Assembly (NCBI GenBank): GCA_945903925.1
Contig: CAMDPJ010000166.1
Location: 1-5,317 of the forward strand
Length of the DNA stretch: 5,317 nt
Origin: Chryseobacterium gleum
Lineage (GTDB): Bacteria; Bacteroidota; Bacteroidia; Flavobacteriales_C; GCA-002722245
Direction of reading: 5' to 3'
Part shown: positions 1 to 5,317 of the stretch, piece by piece
Numbering within the stretch: the first letter of the stretch is position 1
Layout: every line of letters starts with the position of its first letter
Notes under the pieces: generated by a model
What the model was told of the DNA's origin: nothing
What the model saw: only the letters and a program-made list of their open reading frames with translations
Databases searched by the model: none
Program-made: the position numbers and the translations under genes

Positions 1-74
1 GGAGATAAAAGACATTAGGGTTTAATCGATTTATCGTGAATCATTATTAAAGATATCTCGATTTTTATTCGCAC
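1..74. other. Intergenic edge, no supported gene
   Basis: All three plus-strand frames close within the first 25 bases (TAA at 6-8, TAG at 16-18, TAA at 23-25). At most the last few codons of a gene from the left could lie here. The rightward terminator at 275-307 makes such an upstream plus-strand gene plausible, but nothing in these bases identifies it. I see no tRNA, promoter or conserved motif. Confidence 0.5.
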
Positions 75-240
75 CCAGTGCGTCATTGCGAAATTTTGTA
101 CTCAAAATTAAAGCAATTTTTTTTAATGTTTCTCTTCAAATCAATTGCCGTTTGGTTTTAACCAACGGTGAAAAAGATACATTAATTTATGATGAGATTG
201 CTTTAATTTTGAGTACAAAATTTTCGCAATGACGCACTGG
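75..240. repeat. 166-bp foldback (REPIN/MITE-like) element
   Basis: The outer arms, 75-117 and 197-240, are inverted copies of each other and differ by one inserted base over about 43 bp. Each arm is also a hairpin: ATTGC and GCAAT enclose AATTTTG, a 4-nt loop and CAAAATT (85-117 on the left, 197-230 on the right). The 79-bp centre is itself imperfectly palindromic: TTAATGT at 123-129 matches ACATTAA at 179-185, and a central hairpin sits at 148-168 (CCG-TTGGTT against AACCAA-CGG with one bulged T). Two hairpin-forming REP units in opposite orientation are the architecture of REPINs, which are mobilised in trans by RAYT (TnpA-REP) transposases. The CGTCATTGCGA end resembles dispersed repeats I recall from several genomes. 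There is no open reading frame inside and no clear target-site duplication. Whether it is multicopy cannot be judged from one window. Confidence 0.8.
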
Positions 241-274
241 TGTATTGTTATTATTGAAAAGGAAGTTGTTAGTA

Positions 275-307
275 AACCGTCACGACTTTCGTCGCGACGG
301 TTTTTTT
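275..307 (+). terminator. Rho-independent terminator, rightward
   Basis: AACCGTC (275-281) pairs with GACGGTT (296-302). After one A/C mismatch, CGAC (283-286) pairs with GTCG (291-294) around a TTTC tetraloop. A run of seven T follows on the plus strand (301-307). This is a classic intrinsic terminator for transcription coming from the left. In the other direction the stem is followed only by TTT, so any minus-strand termination would be weak. The stop codon and last six codons of the minus-strand gene lie inside the hairpin, so it may serve as a shared terminator between convergent genes. Confidence 0.85.
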
Positions 308-1377
308 ATTGCCAAGGAAAAGCGATGTGCTAAATCTGTAAATTCTTTCACATCTAAAGAGGAGGGAAGGTACATTATAGAGGTGTTAGGCGAAAATATC
401 CCTTGGGCTCTTAGTCTCCCTGGCAAACTTATTCGTGCTGTATCACTTAGCCATAGTATCGTTCCAAAATTGTGGAGTGTTGCTTTTTGTTTTTTCTTGG
501 GAAAATAGTGGTTCACTTTTTCTGTAAATCTGTTCGCTTTAATATTTTGCTGCGTGTGGTAAACATTACCCAATGCAATGAATTTCTCTATTATTTTTTT
601 ACAAGCCATAAGCGCTAAACTAGATGGAGCATAAGCTCTGGGAAGGGATGAATCACCTGAAGTGCTGCGGGAGCTAGCGATGGCACCAAGGGGGATGCCA
701 TTGGTGAAATTTCCGCCAAATAGTATGGCGTCTGCTTTAAACTGAAAGATGAAATTCATTCCTTTCAGGTGAATTCGTGCGGCTGTTTTCCTTTCATCGA
801 GAATAAAATGAATGCCGCTCCCAGAGCATTGCTTTCTTAGGGTGTCGATTCTGCTGAAGAAATTCGCAGTTCTATGTATGAAAAAAAAGGGGTCGAGAAG
901 AATAGCAGCTATGCGTTGTGGATTCTGAAGCATTTCTTTTAGATCGCATAGCTGCTGTATATATAGATAGTTAGGGGAAACAGGGAATTCTTGTTCGCCC
1001 AAAACCACAATGAGTTTGCTGGGCGCTTCTTTTTTGTAGTATTCACTTAATACCGTGAAGGCGTGCCATTCAGAGGCGTATAAATCAACATGTTTAAATT
1101 CGGTTACTTCTTTTAAAAGATTTGATACTTCTTGGTTTAATGTTTCATTGCTGTTTTGCAATTCATCGATACTAATGTCTTTTAAAATCTCTTTTCTTAT
1201 TTCAGTGTTGTAGTGTGGAAGTATTTTGTATTTCGCTTTTTCGGAAAGGTCGTATTTGATAGTGTTGCTTCTGCTTCTTTTTTCTGGTTTTGTTTTAACG
1301 TTGTCTTTAGAAATCAGGAGCTGTGAAATTTCTTCCACCACTCTTTTTTCTGCCGCATTGTTAAATTGTAATTCCAT
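280..1377 (-). CDS. Class III aminotransferase-like protein, probable pseudoenzyme
   Basis: The product is a 365-aa soluble protein with no signal peptide or membrane segment. From about residue 85 to 355 it follows the fold-type I, class III aminotransferase pattern, closest by eye to glutamate-1-semialdehyde aminomutase (HemL, about 426 aa). AAILLDP (157-163) matches the family's AAVIVEP. LDERKT (193-198) matches FDEVKT, keeping the Asp that contacts the PLP ring nitrogen. NGIPLGA (226-232) matches the GGGMPVGA segment. The C-terminal LRAQGIFSPNTS (322-333) matches the family's end domain. Aligned without gaps from D194 to A232, the position of the Schiff-base lysine (LGK) is Gly222 (FGG), and the SGTEA phosphate loop is also absent. 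The usual N-terminal substrate segment is replaced by a lysine-rich polar stretch (residues 24-50). The frame is intact, so it is not a decayed pseudogene. It starts at ATG 1377 after an A-rich leader, 101 bp downstream of dnaG. The fold call is fairly sure; the function is unknown. Confidence 0.7.
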   Translation of the reverse strand: MELQFNNAAEKRVVEEISQLLISKDNVKTKPEKRSRSNTIKYDLSEKAKYKILPHYNTEIRKEILKDISIDELQNSNETLNQEVSNLLKEVTEFKHVDLYASEWHAFTVLSEYYKKEAPSKLIVVLGEQEFPVSPNYLYIQQLCDLKEMLQNPQRIAAILLDPFFFIHRTANFFSRIDTLRKQCSGSGIHFILDERKTAARIHLKGMNFIFQFKADAILFGGNFTNGIPLGAIASSRSTSGDSSLPRAYAPSSLALMACKKIIEKFIALGNVYHTQQNIKANRFTEKVNHYFPKKKQKATLHNFGTILWLSDTARISLPGRLRAQGIFSPNTSIMYLPSSLDVKEFTDLAHRFSLAIKKPSRRKS

Positions 1378-1401
1378 TTTTAGTTGTCGTTAGTTACGGC
1401 A

Positions 1402-1409
1402 CAAAAATG
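1402..1409 (-). promoter_or_regulatory. Possible -7 element for the aminotransferase-like gene
   Basis: On the minus strand these bases read CATTTTTG, seven of eight matches to the Bacteroidota -7 consensus TAnnTTTG, ending 24 bases before the ATG at 1377. No convincing TTG lies 16-20 bases upstream. Such a match is easily found by chance in AT-rich DNA. Read-through from dnaG is the alternative. Confidence 0.25.
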
Positions 1410-1458
1410 AATCAGATTTAAAGTGTTTTTAAACTAAATGTTGCAATTGAAAGGAAAT

Positions 1459-1479
1459 ATTTTGCAGAAAATGCAAAAT
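1459..1479 (-). terminator. Weak hairpin at the end of dnaG
   Basis: ATTTTGCA and TGCAAAAT form a perfect 8-bp inverted repeat around a 5-nt loop, starting on the last base of the dnaG TAA stop. On the minus strand it is followed by ATTTCCTTTC, a broken T-rich tract. The stem has only two GC pairs, so it would be a weak or leaky terminator, or an mRNA 3'-end stabiliser. It leaves open whether the downstream aminotransferase-like gene is co-transcribed with dnaG. Confidence 0.4.
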
Positions 1480-3419
1480 TAGCTTCTACCTAATACTTTG
1501 GTTAGTACCTTCTTGATTTCATGGTAACGCATCAATAATAAAATGTCGTCGTCATTACATTCTACTTTCGATTTAAGGGAAAGGGCTTCTATGTTTTTTT
1601 GCACGGTGGCCAACTTTAGGCGATGTACAGCAGTGTCAACAGCTTTCATCAACAAATCCTCTTCTGTTTTAACAAAAATATTGTGTTTTTCCCAGTCGAA
1701 CAATTCGTATTTGAAGTCAATTAAATTGATTACGGCAGCATTTAATTCGGTGTCGTGAGAATTTAAAAAATGCTTTTCATTGGGGATGTTTCCATCTTCT
1801 ATTTGTTTTTTATATTCGTTGAAAATGCCTTGGTAAATAGGGTTGTCGAAAGAAAGGTTGTCTTCATCCATCGATAAAACAATAAAATCGGCTACAGAGA
1901 TAGTTACTTCTTCTTCATCTACTCCATCTACTTTTATTTCTTTGGTGCCATATTGCAACAATATGCGCATAAGTTCGCTTTCTTGTTCTTGAAATGCTGT
2001 GCTCTCTTGATTCTCTTCGATAACTTTAACATCATCCGCTAAATGAGCGTAATCGGGCAGTAAATCATTGGGCAGAGTTGCTGATGGTGCTTCTTCTCCT
2101 CGTATTTTTTTATTGCTGTTGCTTAAATCTTTGGCTCTAATTTTATTCAATTCGTTGAGCAAGGTTTGCTCGCTAATATCCATTAATCTGCTGGTCTCTT
2201 GTGTGAAGACTGTTCTTTTAATTGGATCGGGAATTTTCGCCACTGAAGTAACGATGTCTCTAATCAATTCGGCCTTCTTAATAGGATCTCCACCTGCTTC
2301 TGCCAACAATATTTTACACTTAAAGTGAATGAAATCTGTGGCGTCATTCAAGAATACCATGAGTTCTTCCGGCGATTTTTTCTGAGAAAAAGAATCCGGG
2401 TCTTCGCCATCAGGGAACAATATCACCTTCACATTTAATCCCTCTTCCAAAATCATGTCGATACCGCGAAAAGCAGCACGAATACCCGCTGCATCGCCAT
2501 CAAACAATATGGTGATGTTTTCCGTGAAGCGCTTAATTAATCTAATTTGCTCAACGGTTAAGGCTGTGCCCGATGATGCCACCACATTTTCCACTCCGGC
2601 TTGATGCATGGAAATTACATCGGTATAGCCTTCTACCAAAAAGCAACGGTCGTTTTTAATGATGTTTTTCTTGGCTTGCGAAATGCCGTAAAGCACTTTG
2701 CTTTTATGGTATATGTCGGTCTCCGGACTATTAACATACTTCGCTACAGATTTGTCTTTTTTTAGTGTTCTACCCCCAAATCCAATCACTCTTCCAGTTA
2801 AATTGTGGATAGGAAACATCACCCTCGCCGCAAATCTATCTACCAAATAATCGCCGTATAAAATTCCCGATTTGATCAATAAATCTTTGCTGTATCCCTT
2901 GGCCAAAGCTTTGGAACCTAAGAAATTCTTGTCTTCGGGAGAATAGCCTAAATCGAATTTTTTTATGGTGTCTATCGTGAATCCTCTTTCTTTGAAATAG
3001 CTCATTCCTATTGCTTTTCCTTCTTGCAATGAAGTGAGATTATCTTTGTACATCGTACTGGCAAATTGATGAATGAGGTAAAGTGCTTCTTTCTCGTTTT
3101 CTTGCTCTATCTGCTCCGCACTTTGTTCTTCTTCCTGAATTTCAATATTGTACTTTTTGGCTAAAAAGCGCAATGCTTCCGGGTAAGTGAAATGTTCGTG
3201 CTCCATTAAGAAGGTAACTACGCTGCCTCCTTTGCCCGAAGAGAAATCTTTAAAAATTTGTTTGGCAGGGGAAACTACGAAGGACGGACTCTTCTCGTTC
3301 ACAAACGGACTCAATCCTTTATAGTTAGTGCCCGCTTTTTTTAAATTCACAAACTCCCCAATCACTTCTTCAATGCGGGCTTCTTCAAATATCTTGTCTA
3401 TGGTCTCCTTAGGAATCAC
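1479..3419 (-). CDS. dnaG: DNA primase DnaG
   Basis: DnaG makes the RNA primers for leading-strand initiation and Okazaki fragments, working with the replicative helicase DnaB. I start it at GTG 3419 (646 aa, the usual Bacteroidota size), giving the typical N-terminus VIPKETIDKIFEEARI. The same frame is open for 28 more codons, but these run through a palindromic repeat and resemble no primase. Domains: N-terminal CHC2-type domain (about 1-95) in which the zinc ligands are gone (Ser37, Val40, Asp58, Ser61); RNA-polymerase/TOPRIM core with RFAARVMFP (196-204), YVNSPET (228-234), EGYTD (263-267, catalytic Glu), SSGTALT (282-288), FDGDAAG (306-312, metal-binding Asp) and DPD (340-342); then an acidic linker and a C-terminal helical helicase-binding region to 646. 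The catalytic residues I can identify are present. The gene is divergent from rlmN with a 141-bp gap. Confidence 0.97.
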   Translation of the reverse strand: MIPKETIDKIFEEARIEEVIGEFVNLKKAGTNYKGLSPFVNEKSPSFVVSPAKQIFKDFSSGKGGSVVTFLMEHEHFTYPEALRFLAKKYNIEIQEEEQSAEQIEQENEKEALYLIHQFASTMYKDNLTSLQEGKAIGMSYFKERGFTIDTIKKFDLGYSPEDKNFLGSKALAKGYSKDLLIKSGILYGDYLVDRFAARVMFPIHNLTGRVIGFGGRTLKKDKSVAKYVNSPETDIYHKSKVLYGISQAKKNIIKNDRCFLVEGYTDVISMHQAGVENVVASSGTALTVEQIRLIKRFTENITILFDGDAAGIRAAFRGIDMILEEGLNVKVILFPDGEDPDSFSQKKSPEELMVFLNDATDFIHFKCKILLAEAGGDPIKKAELIRDIVTSVAKIPDPIKRTVFTQETSRLMDISEQTLLNELNKIRAKDLSNSNKKIRGEEAPSATLPNDLLPDYAHLADDVKVIEENQESTAFQEQESELMRILLQYGTKEIKVDGVDEEEVTISVADFIVLSMDEDNLSFDNPIYQGIFNEYKKQIEDGNIPNEKHFLNSHDTELNAAVINLIDFKYELFDWEKHNIFVKTEEDLLMKAVDTAVHRLKLATVQKNIEALSLKSKVECNDDDILLLMRYHEIKKVLTKVLGRS

Positions 3420-3424
3420 GGCCC

Positions 3425-3432
3425 TAAAAGTA
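3425..3432 (-). promoter_or_regulatory. Candidate dnaG -7 promoter element
   Basis: The minus strand reads TACTTTTA, seven of eight matches to TAnnTTTG, and ends only five bases before the GTG start chosen for dnaG. No good TTG -33 box is visible. If used, transcription would begin at or within a few bases of the start codon, giving a leaderless or nearly leaderless mRNA. Confidence 0.4.
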
Positions 3433-3455
3433 TGAATTAAATAACTATTGGGAAA

Positions 3456-3516
3456 GTAGGGGCGCCCCTTGCGGGTGCCCAACACCATTATGGGCACCTG
3501 CAAGAGGTGCCCCTAC
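3456..3516. repeat. GC-rich palindromic repeat (REPIN-like)
   Basis: Two 25-bp arms (3456-3480 and 3492-3516) are inverted copies with three differences, separated by 11 bp. Each arm is also a hairpin: GGGCACCT / AGGTGCCC around GCAAG on the right (3492-3512, perfect), and GGGCGCCC / GGGTGCCC around a 5-nt loop on the left (3460-3480, one mismatch). The element is about 70% GC in AT-rich surroundings. It begins and ends with GTAGGGGC/GCCCCTAC, a type of dispersed repeat end I recall from several phyla. It lies between the divergent dnaG and rlmN promoters and touches neither. It artificially extends both reading frames at their 5' ends. Confidence 0.8.
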
Positions 3517-3529
3517 AAAAATATTCATC

Positions 3530-3556
3530 TTGTTTTGTTATTAACCATTACCTTTG
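3530..3556 (+). promoter_or_regulatory. rlmN promoter, Bacteroidota type
   Basis: TACCTTTG at 3549-3556 is a perfect match to the Bacteroidota -7 consensus TAnnTTTG. TTG at 3530-3532 stands 16 bases upstream as a -33 box, slightly closer than usual. The -7 box ends four bases before the GTG at 3561, so the transcript should start at or close to that codon. This supports the GTG as the true start, because the longer frame from 3507 would begin upstream of the promoter. Confidence 0.6.
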
Positions 3557-3560
3557 TGCT

Positions 3561-4598
3561 GTGAGCACTTCTCAAAACATACGACATTTATCACCCGATG
3601 AGCTTAAAGAAAGTTTTATTTCTTTTGGTGAAAAGGCCTTTCGCGCTAAGCAAGTGTACGAATGGTTGTGGAAAAAATCGGTGACTTCTTTTGATGAAAT
3701 GACGAGCTTGTCTATTCCGCTTCGTGCTCAACTGAAAGAGAAGTTTTTTATTCCGGCGGTTCAAATTCACAAATGTCAAATAAGCAGCGATAGAACTATC
3801 AAAAATGCTTTCAAGTTGCACGATGGCTTTATTGTAGAAGGCGTTTTAATTCCTACCGATTCTCGAATGACTGCTTGTATTTCTTCTCAAGTAGGCTGTA
3901 GTTTAACCTGTAAGTTTTGTGCTACTGGTAGAATGAAAAGAGAGCGTAACATTGAATTTGATGAAATTTACGATCAAGTGGTTTTGATTAAAAATCAGGC
4001 CATGGAAAAATACAATTTACCCCTTACCAACATTGTGTATATGGGCATGGGTGAGCCTTTGCTGAATTACAAAAACACTTTGGCTTCCATAGAAAAAATT
4101 ACTTCTCCCGAAGGTTTGGGCATGTCGCCGCAACGTATTACAGTCTCTACAGCTGGTGTGGCCAAGATGATTCAAAAGCTAGGAGACGATGAAGTGAAAT
4201 TCAATTTGGCTTTGTCTTTACATGCCGCCAATGATGAGAAAAGAAATAAGATTATGCCTATCAACGAGCAAAACTCGTTGGAATCGTTAACCGCCGCACT
4301 CACTTATTTTCATGAAAAAACGGGAATTCGTCCCACCTTTGAATTTATTGTTTTCAAAGATTTTAACGATGCTATTGAAGACGCTGCCGACTTGGCGAGC
4401 TTTGCAAAAAATATCCCTTGTAAGATCAACATCATCGAATACAATCCCATCGAAGATGGTGAATTTCAGCAAACTACTTCCGAAAGATTAAAGCGTTTCT
4501 CAACCTACTTAGAAAGTAAAAACTTAGTGGTTAATGTAAGAAGGAGTAGGGGAAAAGACATTGATGCTGCTTGCGGACAGCTGGCAAACAAGCATTAA
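3561..4598 (+). CDS. rlmN: 23S rRNA (adenine2503-C2)-methyltransferase RlmN
   Basis: RlmN is a cytosolic radical-SAM enzyme that methylates C2 of A2503 in 23S rRNA and of A37 in some tRNAs, aiding translational accuracy. With GTG 3561 as start the protein has 345 aa, normal for the family, and begins just before the usual IRHLSPDEL segment. Visible motifs: N-terminal helical domain with GEKAFRAKQVYEWLWKK (23-39); Cys106, matching E. coli Cys118; the cluster motif CSLTCKFC (Cys113, Cys117, Cys120); the SAM-binding MGMGEP (161-166); RITVSTAGV (192-200); LALSLHAAND (216-225); and Cys338 in DIDAACGQL, the cysteine that is methylated during catalysis. All key residues are present. The frame can be extended back to a GTG at 3507, but those 18 codons lie in the palindromic repeat and the promoter. 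It is divergent from dnaG, and the prenyl synthase gene follows 72 bp downstream on the same strand. Confidence 0.96.
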   Translation: MSTSQNIRHLSPDELKESFISFGEKAFRAKQVYEWLWKKSVTSFDEMTSLSIPLRAQLKEKFFIPAVQIHKCQISSDRTIKNAFKLHDGFIVEGVLIPTDSRMTACISSQVGCSLTCKFCATGRMKRERNIEFDEIYDQVVLIKNQAMEKYNLPLTNIVYMGMGEPLLNYKNTLASIEKITSPEGLGMSPQRITVSTAGVAKMIQKLGDDEVKFNLALSLHAANDEKRNKIMPINEQNSLESLTAALTYFHEKTGIRPTFEFIVFKDFNDAIEDAADLASFAKNIPCKINIIEYNPIEDGEFQQTTSERLKRFSTYLESKNLVVNVRRSRGKDIDAACGQLANKH

Positions 4599-4614
4599 TT
4601 GATTTTTATCAATT
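4597..4614 (+). repeat. Short AT-rich inverted repeat after rlmN
   Basis: AATTGAT and ATCAATT form a perfect 7-bp inverted repeat around TTTT, beginning inside the rlmN stop codon. The stem has a single GC pair per arm and no T tract behind it, so it is a poor terminator. It could be a mild 3' stabiliser or chance. Confidence 0.3.
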
Positions 4615-4639
4615 GCTACAATTTCATTAAATATAATTG
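4613..4639 (+). promoter_or_regulatory. Possible promoter of the prenyl synthase gene
   Basis: TTG (4613-4615) and TATAATTG (4632-4639, seven of eight matches to TAnnTTTG) are 16 bases apart, the same spacing as in the rlmN promoter. The predicted transcript start would fall near 4644, inside the 5' arm of the hairpin described next. Co-transcription with rlmN is the alternative. Confidence 0.4.
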
Positions 4640-4672
4640 AGCCGTGAAAATTATGTATTTTCACGGCTCAAT
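4636..4672 (+). promoter_or_regulatory. Perfect 15-bp hairpin over the prenyl synthase start codon
   Basis: Bases 4636-4650 and 4658-4672 are exact reverse complements (core TGAGCCGTGAAAA / TTTTCACGGCTCA) around a 7-nt loop, TTATGTA. The 3' arm includes the first two bases of ATG 4671. It could be a DNA operator overlapping the promoter, an mRNA structure masking the start codon when transcription comes from rlmN, or a terminator for rlmN. No T tract follows on the plus strand, which argues against an intrinsic terminator. The structure is certain; its role is not. Confidence 0.55.
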
Positions 4673-5317
4673 GATTTCTATCTCTTCCATACAGGCTCCT
4701 ATCGTTAAGGAAATGGAGCAGTTTGAGAAAACTTTTCTTCAGTCGATGAAGAGTTCAACTCCTTTGTTGGATAAAATCACCTATTTCATTGTCAAACAAA
4801 AAGGTAAGCACGTGCGCCCTATGTTTGTTTTTCTTTCTGCTAATCTTTGTGGAGGAACGAATGAGCGCACCTACCGCGCTGCTGCTTTGGTAGAGATGAT
4901 TCATACAGCTACTTTGGTGCACGATGATGTGGTAGATGATTCTACTATTCGCAGAGGCTTTTTCTCTATCAATGCCCTTTGGAAAAACAAGATTGCGGTG
5001 TTGGTGGGCGATTATTTACTATCGAAAAGTTTACAGCTATCGGCCGATAATGATGATTTCGATTTTCTTAAAATCCTTTCTGCGGCTACCAAAGAGATGA
5101 GTGAAGGTGAATTGCTACAAATAGAAAAAGCCCGAAGATTAGATATTGATGAAGCTGTTTATTTTGAAATTATTCGGCAGAAAACAGCCACTTTGATTGC
5201 TTCTTGTTGTGCTACTGGCGCTGCATCTGCCGGTGCCAATGCCGAGATGGTACAAAAGATGAAAGTGCTGGGAGAGAGGGTGGGCATTGCCTTTCAAATT
5301 AAAGATGATTTGTTCGA
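4671..5317 (+). CDS. ispB: Long-chain trans-polyprenyl diphosphate synthase, 3' end cut by window
   Basis: The enzyme adds isopentenyl diphosphate units in trans to an allylic primer, typically making the side chain of menaquinone in this phylum. The window holds 215 codons of an expected 320 or so. Visible motifs: GKHVRP (45-50), which binds IPP; the first Asp-rich motif DDVVD with STIRRG (85-96); VGDYLLSKS (112-120); KTA (171-173); and the start of the second Asp-rich motif, KDDLFD, at the window edge. The residues before the first motif, EMIHTATLVHDD, match IspB-type long-chain synthases rather than farnesyl or geranylgeranyl synthases, which usually carry bulky or inserted residues there. 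The exact chain length cannot be read from this. I start at ATG 4671 because MISISSIQAPIVKEMEQFE fits family N-termini. ATG 4653 is in frame but lies in the hairpin loop region. It follows rlmN on the same strand. Confidence 0.9.
   Translation, partial: MISISSIQAPIVKEMEQFEKTFLQSMKSSTPLLDKITYFIVKQKGKHVRPMFVFLSANLCGGTNERTYRAAALVEMIHTATLVHDDVVDDSTIRRGFFSINALWKNKIAVLVGDYLLSKSLQLSADNDDFDFLKILSAATKEMSEGELLQIEKARRLDIDEAVYFEIIRQKTATLIASCCATGAASAGANAEMVQKMKVLGERVGIAFQIKDDLF

Noticed and set aside
1..15. Possible minus-strand gene starting at base 15 (ATG TCT TTT ATC TCC)
   Set aside because: Only five codons are inside the window, with no promoter or motif to support it.
60..256. Target-site duplication around the foldback element
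   Set aside because: Only short AT-rich words such as TTATT recur on both sides, which is expected by chance in this composition.
245..508. Plus-strand open frame of 87 codons
   Set aside because: It runs antisense to the aminotransferase-like gene and through the terminator hairpin, and has no recognisable protein features.
1543..2328. Plus-strand open frames at 1543-1758 and 2068-2328
   Set aside because: Both are antisense to dnaG, are Ser/Leu-rich as expected for shadow frames, and lack plausible start contexts.
3420..3503. Start of dnaG at ATG 3503
   Set aside because: The additional 28 residues come from the palindromic repeat and the candidate promoter, and do not resemble primase N-termini; GTG 3419 gives the family start.
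3507..3560. Start of rlmN at GTG 3507
   Set aside because: It lies in the palindrome arm, upstream of a perfect -7 box; GTG 3561 gives a normal-length RlmN.
3591..4472. Minus-strand open frames at 3591-3821 and 4287-4472
   Set aside because: They are shadows of the conserved rlmN coding sequence.
4653..4670. Alternative prenyl synthase start at ATG 4653
   Set aside because: It is in frame but begins in the hairpin loop and adds MYFHGS, which is not typical of the family; ATG 4671 fits better.
1..5317. CRISPR array, tRNA/rRNA genes or an autonomous insertion sequence
   Set aside because: No regularly spaced direct repeats, no cloverleaf or rRNA-like sequence and no transposase frame were seen.

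Overview
The window looks like an ordinary chromosomal segment from a member of the Bacteroidota. It is AT-rich. Its DnaG has the phylum-typical N-terminal domain without zinc ligands, and the best promoter matches resemble the Bacteroidota -33 TTG / -7 TAnnTTTG type. No ribosome-binding sites of the AGGAGG kind stand in front of the genes. I cannot name a genus.

Layout, left to right. Bases 1-279 hold no gene. They carry a 166-bp foldback element (75-240) whose two arms are each a small hairpin, followed by a strong rho-independent terminator (275-307) pointing rightwards. A minus-strand gene (280-1377) follows. It encodes a 365-aa protein that aligns with class III aminotransferases of the glutamate-1-semialdehyde aminomutase type but has lost the PLP lysine, so it is probably a pseudoenzyme. 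Upstream of it on the same strand is dnaG (1479-3419), the replicative primase. dnaG is divergent from rlmN (3561-4598), the radical-SAM methylase of 23S rRNA A2503. The dnaG-rlmN gap holds a second, GC-rich palindromic element (3456-3516) lying between the two outward-facing promoters. Last comes the 5' part of a long-chain trans-polyprenyl diphosphate synthase gene (4671 to window end), probably for the quinone side chain. A perfect 15-bp hairpin overlaps its start codon.

The recognisable genes are housekeeping functions: replication priming, rRNA modification and isoprenoid chain elongation. They do not form one pathway. I see no defence system, CRISPR array, prophage or tRNA. The items most worth a second look are the intact but catalytically degenerate aminotransferase-like protein, the two REPIN-like foldback elements, the apparently leaderless GTG starts of dnaG and rlmN, and the hairpin on the start codon of the prenyl synthase.
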